Shown here one piece after another: positions 32,189 through 44,112 of a DNA stretch of 64,000 bases. How positions within the stretch are numbered: position 1 is the first letter of the stretch; each line of letters opens with the position of its first letter. This DNA comes from Neoscytalidium dimidiatum (taxonomy: Eukaryota > Ascomycota > Dothideomycetes > Botryosphaeriales > Botryosphaeriaceae): contig CM074703.1 in assembly GCA_037367355.1 (NCBI GenBank), positions 310,001-374,000 of the forward strand. Reading direction: 5' to 3'. A model generated the notes under the pieces. That model saw nothing but the letters and a program-made list of their open reading frames with translations. It was not told where the DNA came from and made no database searches. Position numbers and translations under genes: made by a program.

Positions 32189-34492
32189 GGTGGGTGGTGA
32201 GGTCGCGCGAAGGTGAGGAGGGCGGCCGAGTGTGCAAGGACGAGGCGCGGCGAGGTAATGGGCGCGTTACACGCCCATCAAGATGGCGCCGTGGACGAGG
32301 GCAGAGAGATGCCCGTGCGATCTGAAGGGGTGGAGGATGTGGAGGGCGAGGGCGAGGGAGCGGTAGGAGTTGTCCAGTCGACGCGGTATGGAGCAGCGGC
32401 AGCACAACGACAATGTTCACGTCCCGTCGAGCTGCGCGACGTTCATCGGCCACGCGGGCCTTGGCGCCCGCCCGCTCGGCCCCCGCGTATCCCTGTACCT
32501 CCGCTGATCCCTCGCCGCAACACCACTTCTGCTCTTACTTAGCTACTCACACACCTAAGCAATCAAGCCATGCATACCGACCGGATTCCCGTGCTACCTT
32601 GAGCAGTATTGCATCTTCGTCGCTGTAATGCCGTGTTCAACCCATAATTCAAGCGCATGCCCACCCCTGCCCGCATTTTTCTTTTGTTCTGCCCTCTGCC
32701 AGCTTGGGCACGATGGTCTTCGGTGGGCCAAAAGGCATTCCGAATGGTCAAACCCGTCACTCATCCTGGTGCTTGAGGCAAAGAGCTGCGTTTCTTTCGC
32801 TTGCACCACGAAGCAATAGGATGCTGCCGAGGCTCGCAGAGGAGAAGGACACGGCTTTCCAAGCCCCCATGTTCACCTGTGACCTTGGCGCAAACCCTAT
32901 CTGCAGGTTTGACGGTTCTGGACTGTAACATGCTGTTCTGTTCCCGAAACGGTCGGTCTTGTCAAACAGCTACGTTTCGCATCGGCCCCGCTGATTGTCG
33001 TTTTGCTCACGCCGTCGGCCAGTTCTTCTTGTAAAATTCTAGCCCCTGGATGACCTGGCCAGACGGCTCCTCTGAACCCCATCGTTGACTCGGAATGAGC
33101 CTCAATCTCGGATTCGGGTTCGATGAGATCCGTGGTTATGATTCCGCGCCACGCAAGCCGTCAATCTTTAAGTTCCACTCTGCCGCGCATCCACAAGTCC
33201 CGATTAGGAAATGCTTGCGAAGGTGGGGAAGCGGCGCAAAGAGATTAGACAGGAGACTTCAGCATTGCGTACGCACTCCTTCCATGCTCACACAGCCGAA
33301 ATTGCGATGATTCACAGTTCGGTTTCTCACCGATGCTAAGCCGAGAAGATTATTGACGTGTTAACGAATGTACCGGATGCGCCGACTATCGAAGCCGTTA
33401 CGGATGGTTTCTGACTTCTCAGGAGCCGCTAGATCTGCTTCGGGGCCGACTGGCTTAATTTTTGCGTACCCTGCCTGCTGAAGGCTACTGGGATCAGCTG
33501 CGTGGTAATCGCCCACTAGCGACCCCCCAACATTTGGCTGCTTAATAGCTCATGAGGCTTGTGTTCAATCCATACGCTAAGAAGTCATCTTCAATAATAC
33601 CTCCCTCACTCCGTGCTGCTATCAACCACTTTTGTGCACACAGAAACTGGACTGATGTTGTCAACACCATGGCCCTGATTCTTTGTCACAAGTGCGATCG
33701 GCCGACTTCGCGTTGCTTGCGAATCCGGCGGCACAACCCCCCAAAACTTGTTTCTCATCAACGAAGCCCATACAAAGTCGGGGGGATCTTATCCTTGCAG
33801 CTGGAAATGGGGAGTCACCATGCGAAGTCGCAGCAAATGTGCATGGAGATGTATTGAGGGAATCATGATACTCGCTAATCTCATGAGATCGGCGTTCAAA
33901 GTCCGCATGTAAAGTTAGAGCAATCTTCGGGACACAAATGTGCAGGCACGCCAAGGGCCCTTACGTCTGGGTAGCTTCAGCAGCTGACCATAGCTTTCGC
34001 ATCAGCTCATTACATTAGTTATGGGACCGTGCGAGTTTGTGTATGTGACCGATCTCTACATTTTTTTTTTGTTCGCTTGCTTGCATGACAAATATGAATG
34101 AGAGGTTCTGAGCCAAAGGATAGAAATGCCAAACGCATCTCTAATTTCAATGTTATCTTGGTAGGTCATGCGCTACAATGCCTTCATCGTCTTTTCCGAC
34201 TGGTACTACTGAGAGCCTATCTCCGGGCCCCAAATCATCTGGCACCAGCCATAACCAGGCCCATCTTCCTGCCTGTCTCTCGTCAGTCCCGAAGAAGCGG
34301 ATTCGGAATGCGGTACGGGGAAGAGCTGGTCGACGTGTACGCCAAACGCGGATTCCCAACCATCTAATTGGCTGCCACTGTGGATCATTCTCACAGTCCG
34401 CACACCGCGACTGAGTCAGCGGTCAGACTCCGACAGTAACAAAGCGGAGGCTCTTGTATCCGACAGGCGGTGACTTCGCCGGGGCGAGAGAC
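32189..34492. other. 2.3-kb intergenic region, no convincing gene
   Basis: Promoter of CTR9 and 3' flank of CWC2, both on the minus strand. Frames of up to 131 codons lack introns, motifs and codon bias. A T run lies at 34060-34070 and a TGAGTCA heptamer at 34412-34418. I checked for tRNA T-arm signatures and found none that fold. Confidence 0.45.
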
Positions 34493-35743
34493 TCAATCAC
34501 TATCATCATCGCTTCCATAGGCGACGAGCGGACCCTTGGGCTTCTCTTCTTGCTTCTTGCCGGCTGTGAAGCTGACGCCAGAATGGTTTAGCATAGCCAA
34601 AGTGGAGCCGGAAAAGATGCCACCCTTGTCCTCTTCATTCCTCTGCAGCTGTTGCCGATCGACCTGTTCTTCTTGATCAGCGGCAGCCTCAAGCAGCTTC
34701 TGCTCATCTGGTGCTTCCAAAAGACCTCCGTTTTGCGCCTCTACAAGCTGAGCGGCCTTCTCCTTCGCGTACCACACGTCGTCCGGCGCCTCGTAGCCTT
34801 GAAGACCGAAGCTCCCCTCAACCTTCCTGCGCTTCCTCGCTTCGGGGTCGCGGCCTTCGATCTCGGCGACGTAATCGGCTGGCAACGCGCGACGAATAGC
34901 CTCGGCAGCCTGCTCTTCGATGCGACGCGCCTCGCGCTTCTGAGCCTGCGGATTGGGGTCGACGGTTGCCCATCTTACGTTCAGAATTTCGCTGTGATCC
35001 AAAGCCTGATGCGCCATGGCCTCCTTAGCGAACTGCGAGTTGGCTTCGTTTGTATAGGTGACGAAGGCGACGCCGCGGGTATTCAGGACGCGTATCCGGT
35101 CGATTTGGCCCCATTCCTGGAAGTGGCGGGCGACAACCTCTTCGATGTCATCGGTGACGTGGATGCGACCAACGTAGAGGGTGCGGTTCTGCCTCATGAA
35201 GCTCCCAACACCGCCCATGTCGTCGCGGTAATCGGCGTGCTTGTCACGGCCGAAGCAGTCGACGTTGGGATTGAATATGTCGTGGATGGTGGGGAGGCGG
35301 TGCAGGTAATCACAGTCAGCGCCCTTGGGACACAGGCCACGGGCGAAGAACAGGCAGAAATAGCTGCCCGGCACACTATCGGCGCGGGTATAGCCACTGT
35401 CGCGCGCGATGTTGCAGCGCGAGGGCGCGGCATGCTTGGAGAGATACTTGTCCTCACGGTCGCCGCCACTCCACTTGTTATACCAGATGTTGAAGATGGT
35501 GCCGGTCTGGGGCGGCGGCTCGGATTTGAAGGTGCTAGGGTCAACCTGGGGGCGAGCGGGGCGGCGTTTCTTGCGGATGATCTTCTTGACCTTCTTGCCT
35601 TCAGCGTTGGTGGTGACGATAACCTTTTCGGCGCCATCAGCGGCGGTGGTGGCCAGCTCGTTGGAGGTGGATTCCTGCTGCGCAGCCTCGGCTTCGGCCA
35701 TGGCAGCGGTGGCGGCGGCGGCGGTTGTTGTTGGTATGGCCAT
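34493..35743 (-). CDS. CWC2: pre-mRNA-splicing factor CWC2
   Basis: RNA-binding protein of the Prp19-associated (NTC) complex. It contacts U6 snRNA and helps form the spliceosome active site. A single exon gives 416 aa from the ATG at 35743; the ATG at 35701 is an in-frame alternative. Visible: a basic segment KKIIRKKRRPARPQ (about 52-66), the Torus region with GTIFNIWYNKWSGG, a CCCH zinc finger (C130, C138, C144, H148), then an RRM (about 187-260) with RTLYVGRIHV and GVAFVTY. The C-terminal part is charged and ends YGSDDDSD. Fungal CWC2 proteins have this order and about this length. Confidence 0.95.
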   Translation of the reverse strand: MAIPTTTAAAATAAMAEAEAAQQESTSNELATTAADGAEKVIVTTNAEGKKVKKIIRKKRRPARPQVDPSTFKSEPPPQTGTIFNIWYNKWSGGDREDKYLSKHAAPSRCNIARDSGYTRADSVPGSYFCLFFARGLCPKGADCDYLHRLPTIHDIFNPNVDCFGRDKHADYRDDMGGVGSFMRQNRTLYVGRIHVTDDIEEVVARHFQEWGQIDRIRVLNTRGVAFVTYTNEANSQFAKEAMAHQALDHSEILNVRWATVDPNPQAQKREARRIEEQAAEAIRRALPADYVAEIEGRDPEARKRRKVEGSFGLQGYEAPDDVWYAKEKAAQLVEAQNGGLLEAPDEQKLLEAAADQEEQVDRQQLQRNEEDKGGIFSGSTLAMLNHSGVSFTAGKKQEEKPKGPLVAYGSDDDSD

Positions 35744-36392
35744 CGGTGCAGGTGCAGGTGCTGGTGTCAAGGCGCCAAGCGCGCAGGTGTAGACTGCCAG
35801 GGCGAAGACAGTAAAGTGGAAAGTTTGAGCGGGAGTTGGCGTGTTTGCAGTCAGCGGCACGCCAAGAGTTTCGACGCCAAGCTCACCTGTAGCAATGGCG
35901 GGCGGTGGTGCCCTTATTGTGCCTAGGGATCTGCGGGCTCTAACTCAAAAAAAAAAAAAAAAAAAACCTTTGCCCGGACCTCACACGCAGAACGTTTGGC
36001 CCTAATCCTGGGCCATAAACATCACCACCAAGACTGCCTTAGACAGCTGAGATGCCTCGGCAGATGGTGAGCACACATGGGGCCGCTCAGACGGCGCAGG
36101 GAGGTCGCAAGGCGCGCAGCTACCCTCAGTGCGGGCCTCGTGGCCGGTGATAGTGCGGCCGCGAGAGCTCGACGCTCGACACGGAGAGACAGCTGGACGA
36201 CCACAGGCAAGCCAGGTGTTGCCATTCAGCGGGCAGCAGATGCGCCGCAACAGCAATCAGAACGCCGATGATCAGCACAGTCGGGCCGCCAGCGTAGAGG
36301 TTGCCAGCATCGGCAAGTGCCTACGGTCTACAGCAGTACGACCAGACGGCTGCTTCGACGCCGCGATTATCTTTCTTCTGCTATCGGCGGGT

Positions 36393-36420
36393 GCTGTGCG
36401 GTGCGGTGCGGTGCGGTGCG
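36393..36420 (+). repeat. (GTGCG)n tandem repeat
   Basis: Four to five 5-bp units in the CWC2/ABC transporter intergenic region. Confidence 0.8.
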
Positions 36421-36581
36421 GGAGACGGACACTCCGAGCACCGAGAGTAGCGCTGGTAACCGCTGCTTGCCACACGCCTACAGCCCGCAACTGGTTCGCT
36501 GCGCCGGGACTGGCTGGCGTCTAGCCGTGCCCGGTGCCGTTGCGCACACAACGCCGCTGCCTGGAGTGCTGGGCTGGCACC

Positions 36582-36616
36582 GGGCTGCGGGCTGCGGGCT
36601 GCGGGCTGCGGGCTGC
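36582..36616 (+). repeat. (GGGCTGC)n tandem repeat
   Basis: Five 7-bp units in the same intergenic region. Confidence 0.85.
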
Positions 36617-37432
36617 TGGATGGCTGACGCTGACACTGGCCACGCACCCGCATCCTTCGCGGCCAGTCGATGACCCTCGATGACTCAGGCGCGGTGGCCG
36701 TCGGTGGCAGTCGGTAACAGTCGGTGAGAAGCAGCGTGTGCAATGGGCGGCGCGGCAGCAGCCAGCGGCGGAGCGTCCGAGAGGATTGTGCGCGTGGCTG
36801 GCGGGCGGTGGAAGCGAAATAGGAGCGATTGCATGGTGGCCCAAAGTGGAAGAGTTTGCGAGCGGGCGGGCATGGTGCCGCAAACGGGCAGCAGATCAGG
36901 CCAATCCGCGGTCGCTGTCGTAATGTCGTACTCGCTTCACGCCCAGTCGCCCCGCTTGTTGCCCGTCGCATCTCAAGTGCATCTAGAAGACTTCGGAGCA
37001 CTGCTTGCCGAGCATAATCCTGTACAACTGCTGCTCCTCCAGGCTCCCAGCTATAATTAAAGAACCAGAGCATGGCCTACCATCCCAAAAGTCTCGCCAC
37101 CCCAGGCGCGTTTCACCTCCTCCTCCCCATCATCTATCTCTATTCAACACCGAGGCACGCGGCCCGCTAGACTCTGCCCGACCGCCGCGCCGTTTGTTTC
37201 TTTTGCTCAGGGTTGCGCCTTCTCCCCTTGCTGCTTCTGTTTCTGCCCATTTTGCCCTCCGATAAAGCCTGTCCCGTCCCACCCGCCTTGGTCCCTGTGA
37301 GCGTTGTCCACCCACCCTCCAGCCTGAACATCGTCCAGCCGCGTTCGCCACACCGTTCGGCACATCCGAGAGCTCATCCCGGACCGCATCCCGCTTCGTG
37401 CACGGGCCTGGGGCCTCCTCTTCTTGCCCACC

Positions 37433-40400
37433 ATGGCCAACGATGTGGACCACACCGAAAAGCACACCAGCCAGGCTCCTTCTTCCGCAACCGACGTGAC
37501 TCTAGAGAATGAGAAGGCCGTCTTTAACCAGGCTCCCGTCCCGGCCGAGGCGCCCGCCTTGAACCCTGTCGACACCACGCGCGTCGACGTCCAGGAGGCC
37601 GAAGACGAGACGGACCCATTCGCTCACCTCCCCGAGAATGAGCGCGAAATCCTGAAGAGGCAGCTCGATACTCCTCCCGTCAGCATCTCCTATTTCGCTC
37701 TGTATCGCTATGCCACCAACCTGGAATGGCTCATCATCGCTGTCTCGTCCTTCTGCGCCATCGCTGCCGGTGCCGTGCTCCCCCTCATGACCGTCGTCTT
37801 CGGCTCCCTCTCCGGCACTTTCCAGGGAATGTTCCAGGGCAGCCTGTCTATAGACGAGTTCAACGACAAGCTCACCAAGTTCGTCCTGTACTTTGTTTAC
37901 CTGTTCATCGGCGAGTTCTTCACCTGTTACATTGCTACCGTCGGATGGATCTACGTCGGCGAGCGCATCTCTTCCAGGATCAGGGAGAACTACCTCTCCG
38001 CCATTCTTCGACAGAATGTCGGCTACTTCGACAAGCTCGGCGCTGGTGAGATCACCACGAGAATCACTGCCGACGCCAACTTGGTCCAGGACGGTATTTC
38101 CGAAAAGGTCGGCCTCGTGCAACAGGCTCTCGCGACTTTCATAACCGCCTTCATTATCGGCTTCGTCAAGTACTGGAAGCTCACCTTGATCCTTTGCTCC
38201 ACCATCTTTGCCATTGTCTTCACCATGGGAGGCGGCTCTACCTTCATCATGAAGTACAACAAGCAGTCTCTGGCTTCTTACGCGCTCGGAGGAACCGTCG
38301 TCGAAGAAGTCTTCAGCTCGATCAGGAACGCCGTTGCCTTCGGAACTCAAGACAAGCTCGCACGTCAGTACAACGAGCATCTAATCGTCGCGGAGTACTG
38401 GGGCAAGAAGATGAAGACCGTTCTTGCTTCAATGCTTGGAGCGATGATGACCATTATCTATCTCAACTATGGCCTGGCGTTTTGGATGGGTTCTCGCTAC
38501 CTTGTCAAGGGCGAGATGTCCCTCTCTGATGTCCTAACCATTCTCCTCGCCGTCATGATCGGCGCCTTCTCGCTCGGCAACATCGGGCCTTGGCTGCAAG
38601 CCTTCACCACCGCCACTGCTGCTGCTTCAAAGATGTATAGCACAATCGACAGGAAGTCTCCACTTGATCCCACTTCCCAAGAAGGCAGGACGCTCGAGAA
38701 CCTTCGAGGCCACGTGGAGCTCAGGAAGGTCAAGCACATCTATCCTTCCAGACCTGAAGTTACCGTCATGGATGGCGTCGACCTTGTGGTTGAAGCTGGC
38801 AAGACCACTGCCCTGGTGGGTGCGTCCGGATCTGGCAAGAGCACCATTGTCGGGCTTGTCGAGCGCTTCTATGATCCTGTTGGAGGCGAGGTCCTCCTCG
38901 ACGGCGTCAACGTCCAAGAGCTTAATCTGCACTGGCTGCGTCAGCAGATCTCCCTTGTCCAACAGGAGCCTGTCCTCTTCGCAACGACCATCTTCAACAA
39001 CATCAAGCACGGTCTTATCGGGACCCCATACGAGCACCTCGAGGACGAAAAGGTTCGCGAGATGGTATACAACGCAGCGAGGATGTCTAACGCACATGAC
39101 TTTGTCTCCGCGCTTCCCGAAGGCTACGAAACAAACGTCGGTGAGCGTGGGTTCCTTCTTTCTGGCGGCCAGAAACAGCGTATTGCGATCGCACGTGCTA
39201 TCGTGAGCGACCCCAAGATTCTGTTGCTCGACGAGGCAACTTCAGCCCTGGATACCAAGAGCGAGGGTGTTGTTCAGGCAGCGCTGGATAGGGCTGCACA
39301 AGGCCGGACTACCATTGTCATCGCGCACAGACTGTCGACCATCAAGACTGCGGACAAGATCGTTGTCATGTCTCAGGGTCGTATCGTCGAACAAGGTAAC
39401 CACAACCAGCTGCTGGAGCGAAAGCAAGCGTATTATAATCTGGTAGAAGCCCAGAGGATCGCTGCCGCGAACGAGAAGCTTGAGGAGGAGGAGGAAGTTG
39501 ATCTTACGGAACTGGACGAGGGCCACATCAAGCGAACTCTGTCCCCTCAATCCGATAAGGGGGCTTATTCTGCCGACCCGGATGACGACGTGGCCGCCCG
39601 ACTGAAGCGTACCCAGTCTGGAAAGTCCGAGTCTAGCTTGGCTATTGCGAAAAAGCAACCAGAGAAGGCACGGAGCTACTCGCTCGGCACCCTCATCAGA
39701 TTGATCGCAAGCTTCAACAAGAAGGAATGGTTTCTCATGCTACAGGGTTTGGTCTGGTCCATCATCGCCGGTGGTGGCAATCCGACCCAAGCTGTTTTCT
39801 TTGCCAAGTCCATTTCCGCCCTGTCGAGACCCCCCTCGCAGTATGACAAACTTCGTGATGAAGCCAATTTCTGGAGTCTGATGTATCTCATGTTGGCCAT
39901 TACCCAGCTCATCTCTTTCACCGGCCAAGGTCTGTGCTTTGCCATTTGCTCCGAGAAACTGATTCACCGGGTTCGCGACACGGCTTTCCGAACGATACTA
40001 CGCCAGGACATTGCATTCTTCGACAAAGAAGAAAACAGCGCGGGTGCTCTCACGTCTTTCCTCTCGACAGAGACTACCAATCTTGCCGGTCTCAGTGGTT
40101 CTACCCTTGGAACAATCTTCACAGTGCTCACTACCCTTATCGGTGCCCTTTCCCTTGGCATTGCCATTGGATGGAAGCTCGGTCTCGTTTGCGCGGCAAC
40201 CATCCCGGTGCTCCTCACCTGCGGATTTCTGCGCTTCTGGATCCTGGCTCGCTTCGAGCAGCGGTCTAAGAAGGCGTACGAGTCTTCCGCTTCTTATGCC
40301 TGTGAAGCGACATCGGCCATTCGAACTGTTGCATCTTTGACTCGAGAGGCGGATGTCTACGCCAACTATCACCAGCAGCTCATGGATCAAGGCGCAAAGA

Positions 40401-41510
40401 ATTTGCGCTCGATCCTCAAGTCGTCGACTTTGTACGCGTTCTCACAATCCGGCATGTTTCTCTGCACGGCGCTCGGCTTCTGGTACGGCGGTACTCTCAT
40501 CAGCAAAAGCGAGTACACGCTGTTCCAGTTCTTCGTTTGCTTCGCAGCCATTACTTTCGGCGCCCAGTCTGCCGGCACTATCTTCAGCTTCGCGCCTGAC
40601 ATGGGCAAGGCAAAGCACGCTGCCGTACAGCTGAAGACTTTGTTTGACCGGAAGCCGGAGATTGATACCTGGTCAACTGACGGCGAGAAGATCAGCAACA
40701 TGGAAGGCCACATTGAGTTCCGCAACGTCCACTTCCGCTACCCTACTCGGCCCGACCAGCCGGTCCTTCGCGGATTGAACCTTGCCGTCAAGCCCGGCCA
40801 ATACGTGGCCCTCGTCGGTGCAAGTGGCTGCGGAAAAAGTACCACCATCGCGCTCCTGGAACGCTTTTACGATCCTCTCACGGGTGGCATATATGCCGAT
40901 GGCAAGGAGATCTCGTCGCTTAATATCAATGACTATCGTAGCTATATCGCACTGGTCAGCCAGGAGCCAACCTTATACCAGGGAACCATCAAGGACAATA
41001 TCTTGCTTGGAGCAGACCGCGAGAACGTGCCCGAGGAAGCCATCATCAAGGCTTGCAAGGATGCCAACATCTACGACTTCATCATGTCGCTTCCGTAAGT
41101 TTACCTACATCGTCAACGCATTACGCAGTAGTAGTTAACGTATTGTCTCCAGTGAGGCCTTCAATACCGTATGTGGTAGCAAGGGTACGCTACTTTCTGG
41201 TGGTCAAAAACAGCGCATTGCAATCGCCCGCGCTCTTCTCCGCGACCCCAAAGTGCTTCTCCTGGACGAAGCCACGTCAGCGCTGGACTCTGAGTCCGAG
41301 AAGGTCGTCCAGGCTGCACTAGATGCCGCCGCCAAGGGTCGCACCACCATCGCTGTTGCTCATCGTCTCAGCACGATCCAAAAAGCCGACGTCATTTACG
41401 TGTTCGACGGCGGTAAGGTGGTTGAGTCTGGCACGCATGGCGAACTGATTGCGAAGAGGGGGAGGTATTTCGAGCTGGTAAGCTTGCAGAGCTTGGAGAA
41501 GCAAAAATAG
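37433..41510 (+). CDS. full-size ABC transporter, ABCB (MDR/Pmd1) type
   Basis: ATP-driven exporter with the order TMD1-NBD1-TMD2-NBD2. Two exons (37433-41094 and 41153-41510) with a 58-nt GTAAGT...CAG intron give 1339 aa. The ATG has a good context (CCACCATGG). TMD1 begins at about residue 90 after an acidic N-terminus. NBD1 has Walker [10 protein letters not shown] (about 462), signature LSGGQKQR (about 576) and Walker [14 protein letters not shown] charged linker ([14 protein letters not shown]) precedes TMD2. NBD2 has GASGCGKST (about 1128), LSGGQKQR and [16 protein letters not shown] in exon 2. Both sites keep canonical residues, so both ATP sites are probably active. Fungal relatives include Pmd1-type multidrug exporters and a-factor-like exporters; the substrate cannot be told from sequence. 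Confidence 0.95.
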
Positions 41511-42668
41511 TCTCTTTTTTTCTGTAGTCTTGAAGATGAATTGCAACGGGGTCGCGATATGGGTGGTTTGTACTGGTGGCATGCATTGCATAGTCGGCGT
41601 TGGGGGCAAACAGGATTCTCATCTCCAGCAGAGATTTCACATATACCACACTCATGCACGGTCGCGTGGTCTTTTGATAAGTCCTTTTTTGGGGCTCTGG
41701 ACCGAAAAATCTTAGGTCTATATACAGGCAGGCTTGTTGTACAGATAGAGCTTTGAGGCATTGAAAGAAATTCACACTCAGTCTCAGATCGAATGGTACA
41801 TATTTTCCACTAAATTTCAGCTTTCACAAACGGAAGAGTATGTGTAATCCTCCCGAGGGGCTAAAGGGCGTTGCGAATCAATCGGTACCGAGAAGACAAT
41901 GCCGGTCGAAGCCTAACTATGACATCCGCTTGGTCCCTCTACCGAACCGCCAAAGCTTTTCCAGTGTCATCGTTGATCGTAAATGCTTATCAGCGAAGGC
42001 CAAAAATACTGCTGCTCTTATTGCACCTGCACAAACATGTTCCCTTCCTCTAGCCATCACGGCTATGATGAAAACGAGAAGACCATGAAATATACATAGC
42101 CAACAAAATCAAGCCGGAACAGCAAAGAGCGACCGCAAAGTGTGCTGATGCTGTTGCTACAAACGGCACTTCCCGATTACTGCTGACCAGCTGGCGAAGA
42201 AGAGAAGGCGCAGAGACTGGCACTGATGGGGGCTTGAGTATGACTACAAGTTGGCGCCCATCTATTAGGCGTCTACAGCTGAAGGAATGTAGAAGATCAC
42301 ATGGGGTGGTCCTCATCCGGCGTTGACCAGCAAATAGAAGCCGTCGACTACTGATCTCTTCGTAACAAGCCTAAAGGCTTCGGTATTTCTTTTTTTTTTT
42401 CGCCACCTCCCCTTTCTATTTTTCATCCTAAGAAATCTCGGCTAACTGTTCCCCGTCCCTTGCTGGTCAAGTTGGGGCGGTTTGCTAATCTAACAAGCGT
42501 TCAAGTCAGCGGCATCTGGTGTTCGATACTTGACCTTCAGTCTGATCAAGAATTCCGGCATGTGTATTCGTCCACGGGTCATGTCTACATCATGGATATC
42601 ATTTACCCTACCCGTCCAAACGCCTATTAGTTTTTCTTTTTTGGAAATATTTTTTCCCTGCCTGGAAA
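41511..42668. other. convergent 3' flanks, no gene seen
   Basis: Between the ABC transporter (+) and KAE1 (-). T runs lie near 41513-41521 and 42389-42400. Frames are short and not coding-like. Confidence 0.5.
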
Positions 42669-43839
42669 TCAGTCCCGCCATTTGATGAATACTTCATCTG
42701 TCCTGTACCTCTGGGTGCAGGTTGTCTCTTCAAATGACATCCTCACGCCAGAATGATACGCCAGCAAACCGGCCTGGGCGATCATGATGCCGTTGTCGAT
42801 GCAGAACCGCTCATCCGTCGCGTAAACACTACCGCCACGGTCCCTCGCCATCAGACCCATCATTTCCTGCAACCTTTCGTTGCAGCCAACCCCCCCAACG
42901 ATGAGGACCTGCGAAGATCCCACGTGCGCCATTGCCCGCTCGGTAATCTCGACCAACATGGCGAAGATGGTCTCCTGCAGGGAGAAGCACAGGTCGGCAG
43001 CGGTGATGAACTCGCCGTCCTCCTCACTCCGCAGCCTCTCTTCGTCCGGCAAAGTCTCGTCTATCTTCGCTGCCAGTTCGTCCACGGAAGCCTTGACTCC
43101 AGAGAAGCTGACATCCATACCCTTGACAGCGTAAGGCAGTTCGACGAGGTGGCGGCCCCTCTTGGCTAGCTGCTCGATGTTGTACCCGGGAGCCGGGTCG
43201 TTCGGGATGCGCAGAGTGCGTGCGAAGCGGTCGAGGCAGTTGCCGATAGCAATGTCCAGGGTCTCGCCGAAAATGCGGTAGCGTTGCGCGGCGTAGGCGA
43301 TAACCTGCGTGTTGCCACCAGAGACGTACAGCACGACCGGGTTCTCAGCGCCTGTGATGGCGCGGCCCATTTCGATGTCTGAGAAATAGGCACGAAGGCG
43401 TCAGTATTGTTGATTCTCCGACCGGCAACCAAGGGCACAGCATCAGGCATTGGGAAACATCGAAGAGCTTGCTCGGAGCGTACATACGGCCCACACAATG
43501 ATTGACCCCGATTAACTCTTTTCCCCACAGCAGCGCGAGAGTGCGGGCGGCGACGGCGACGCTCTGCAGCGGGGCACCCATGCCAGGGCCCTTGGTGTAG
43601 CAGATGCATTCCAGGTCGTCAACGGTCAAGCCAGCCTGGCGCATAGCCTGCTTGACTAGGCGCACCACCCAGGCGCGGTGGTGTCTGGCAACATCTTTGG
43701 GCAGGAAGCCTTCACCAGGCGGCGAGTTATAGGTGTGACGCAGGTTCGCCAGCACAATGGGTTCCTTGCCGGGCGCCGGATGCGATATGATGCCGACGCC
43801 GAGCTTGTTAGCACTGCCCTCGAGGCCGAGGGCAATCAT
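42669..43839 (-). CDS. KAE1: KEOPS subunit KAE1, tRNA t6A threonylcarbamoyltransferase
   Basis: Transfers threonylcarbamoyl to A37 of ANN-decoding tRNAs as the catalytic subunit of KEOPS. Two exons (43839-43488 and 43378-42669) with a 109-nt intron give 353 aa, the usual length. Family features: [17 protein letters not shown] at the start, GPGMGAPLQ, the metal-binding HxxxH in NHCVGH (H114 and H118), and [10 protein letters not shown]. The intron splits the codon of H118. Near the C-terminus are [10 protein letters not shown] and the [12 protein letters not shown] motif. An in-frame ATG 65 codons upstream (44034) would add a basic, acid-poor extension. KAE1 shares a 273-bp divergent promoter with the SET-domain gene. 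Confidence 0.95.
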
Positions 43840-44112
43840 GTCTGCAAAGGCGCGCGAGCTGGCTGGCTGGGGTTGAGCGATTGTGGTGCGGCGGGGGGGA
43901 AATGGAGATAGGCCGTATCGATAAGTAGAGGCAGGGCAGCGGGTGGGAGAATAATGCTGCGTCCGAGGCGCTAGTGCGGCACTAGCCGGGCTTACATAGA
44001 CACTGTGTGCGTGCTGCTGAAGGAATATTGTCATCCGCCTGCTCCACCACTGGATTCACAACGCCCTCGCAGCCCTCATTTTCCCTCCGCTGCTGAGAAC
44101 TCGCACGGAGCC
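43840..44112. promoter_or_regulatory. 273-bp bidirectional promoter KAE1 / SET methyltransferase
   Basis: The start codons of two divergent translation-related genes are only 273 bp apart, so upstream elements must be shared or interleaved. No clear TATA box is visible. Confidence 0.6.

Larger units (their letters stand above)
35744..37432. other. 1.7-kb divergent promoter region, no gene seen
   Basis: Lies between CWC2 (-) and the ABC transporter (+). It contains an A run (35947-35966), GGTGC repeats (about 36393-36420), GGGCTGC repeats (about 36582-36616) and a TGACTCA heptamer at 36681-36687. The leader before 37433 is C/T-rich. Confidence 0.5.

Noticed and set aside
33551..33600. Possible tRNA T-arm (GTTCAATCC) in the CTR9/CWC2 intergenic region
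   Set aside because: Flanking bases cannot pair as a T stem, and no A/B box arrangement or acceptor stem is present.
34652..35926. 424-codon plus-strand frame
   Set aside because: Exact antisense shadow of CWC2, which has clear zinc-finger and RRM motifs.
41253..41510. Separate short ATPase gene
   Set aside because: It is exon 2 of the ABC transporter, carrying the end of NBD2.
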